Source: Corynebacterium sp. (GTDB taxonomy: Bacteria > Actinomycetota > Actinomycetes > Mycobacteriales > Mycobacteriaceae). From it: DNA of 64,000 nucleotides. Location of the stretch: assembly GCF_030532195.1 (NCBI RefSeq), contig NZ_JAUNLP010000005.1, positions 146,575 to 210,574 on the forward strand, given 5' to 3'. Numbering within the stretch: the stretch's first letter is position 1; the number at the start of each line of letters is the position of its first letter. Below the pieces are notes generated by a model. That model saw nothing but the letters and a program-made list of their open reading frames with translations. It ran no database searches and had not been told where the DNA came from. Below, in pieces: positions 63,823-64,000 of the stretch. Position numbers and translations under genes: made by a program.

Positions 63823-63939
63823 CTTCCGGGAGTGGGGGTGCGAACGTCGTAACGCAATAACCCGGTTATTGCCGCGTTTGCGCTGGTGAGAGCGTCGGTT
63901 TGGGAATTTCAAGGTTGTTGGGTAGTCTTTATCGACGTT

Positions 63940-64000
63940 GGAGGATTCGACTAGCGGCCTATGTCACACGCCTGGAACGCGTGCGGGAGTCACATCCCTC
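63940..64000 (+). tRNA. tRNA-Ser (anticodon GGA), partial
   Basis: Starts GGAGGATTCGACTAGCGGCC; the anticodon GGA lies in CACGCCTGGAACGCGTG. The variable and T arms are cut by the window end. Confidence 0.88.

Larger units (their letters stand above)
57106..63836. repeat. Island of the 10-bp word ACTCCCGGAA / TTCCGGGAGT
   Basis: Perfect copies, plus sense, start at 57854, 58291, 58873, 58948, 59624, 59863, 62634, 63447; minus sense at 57106, 62758, 62825, 62934, 63824. A dozen one- or two-mismatch variants lie between. Many extend to CCCACTCCCGGAATTT. Copies fall in genes, in all reading frames, and in two gaps. Confidence 0.9.

Noticed and set aside
57853..63836. ACTCCCGGAA copies as a CRISPR array
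   Set aside because: Spacing is irregular, most copies are inside conserved genes, both orientations occur and no cas gene is present.

Overview
The window reads as chromosomal DNA of a high-GC actinobacterium, most likely a Corynebacterium. Reasons: a meso-diaminopimelate dehydrogenase, a complete arabinogalactan set (single Emb, AftA, DprE1, DprE2, GlfT1, GlfT2, a GtrA protein, Wzm/Wzt), SD-led dense genes with frequent GTG/TTG starts, and an order that matches the mycobacterial Rv3777-Rv3806 neighbourhood in pieces. Downstream of glfT2 I see none of the mycolyltransferase, AftB or decaprenyl-phosphate genes usually found there in mycolate-bearing relatives; this would fit a species such as C. 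amycolatum that lacks mycolic acids, but the species is inference.

Layout. 0-7 kb: pyrimidine nucleoside salvage (deoA, cdd, nupC) with a SorC-type regulator, a YihY membrane protein and a CoA-disulfide reductase-rhodanese fusion. 7-11 kb: M13 peptidase, secreted GH25 lysozyme with a Ser/Glu linker, and a Nudix-LOG fusion. 11-29 kb: the arabinogalactan block, interrupted by small hypotheticals and by a DUF559 nuclease-like gene. 29-35 kb: a PLP-fold protein without its lysine, a quinone oxidoreductase, a membrane protein, a beta-lactamase-fold lipoprotein and an aromatic aminotransferase. 35-39.5 kb: a single-chain purL between two identical tRNA-Arg(ACG) genes. 39.5-45.6 kb: flavin monooxygenase-like, CoA transferase, tyrA, tadA with its partner, csbD, ddh. 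45.6-55.8 kb: an MMPL transporter and a queuosine-salvage group (tgt, yhhQ, gluQ) mixed with a second DUF559 gene and an ABC exporter. 55.8-64 kb: flavodoxin-like protein, mntH, amn, a DUF222-HNH gene and the copper operon copZ-copA-csoR. Four tRNA-Ser genes with different anticodons (UGA, GCU, CGA, GGA) lie along the window.

The least ordinary signals are at the DNA level. (1) A 10-base word, ACTCCCGGAA, occurs at least 13 times in both orientations and in all reading frames between 57.1 and 63.9 kb, and I found no perfect copy in the preceding 57 kb. (2) An 11-base word, GCTTGACGACG, occurs 18 times across the whole window, usually written as CTT-GAC-GAC inside genes. (3) The two DUF559 genes each lie beside intergenic palindromic repeats of two different families, with copies elsewhere. 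(4) A small membrane-protein gene is inserted at the 3' end of gluQ, between two 58-bp copies of that end. (5) The queuine tRNA-ribosyltransferase has lost the three cysteines of its zinc site. All positions were read by eye, without alignment or database search.
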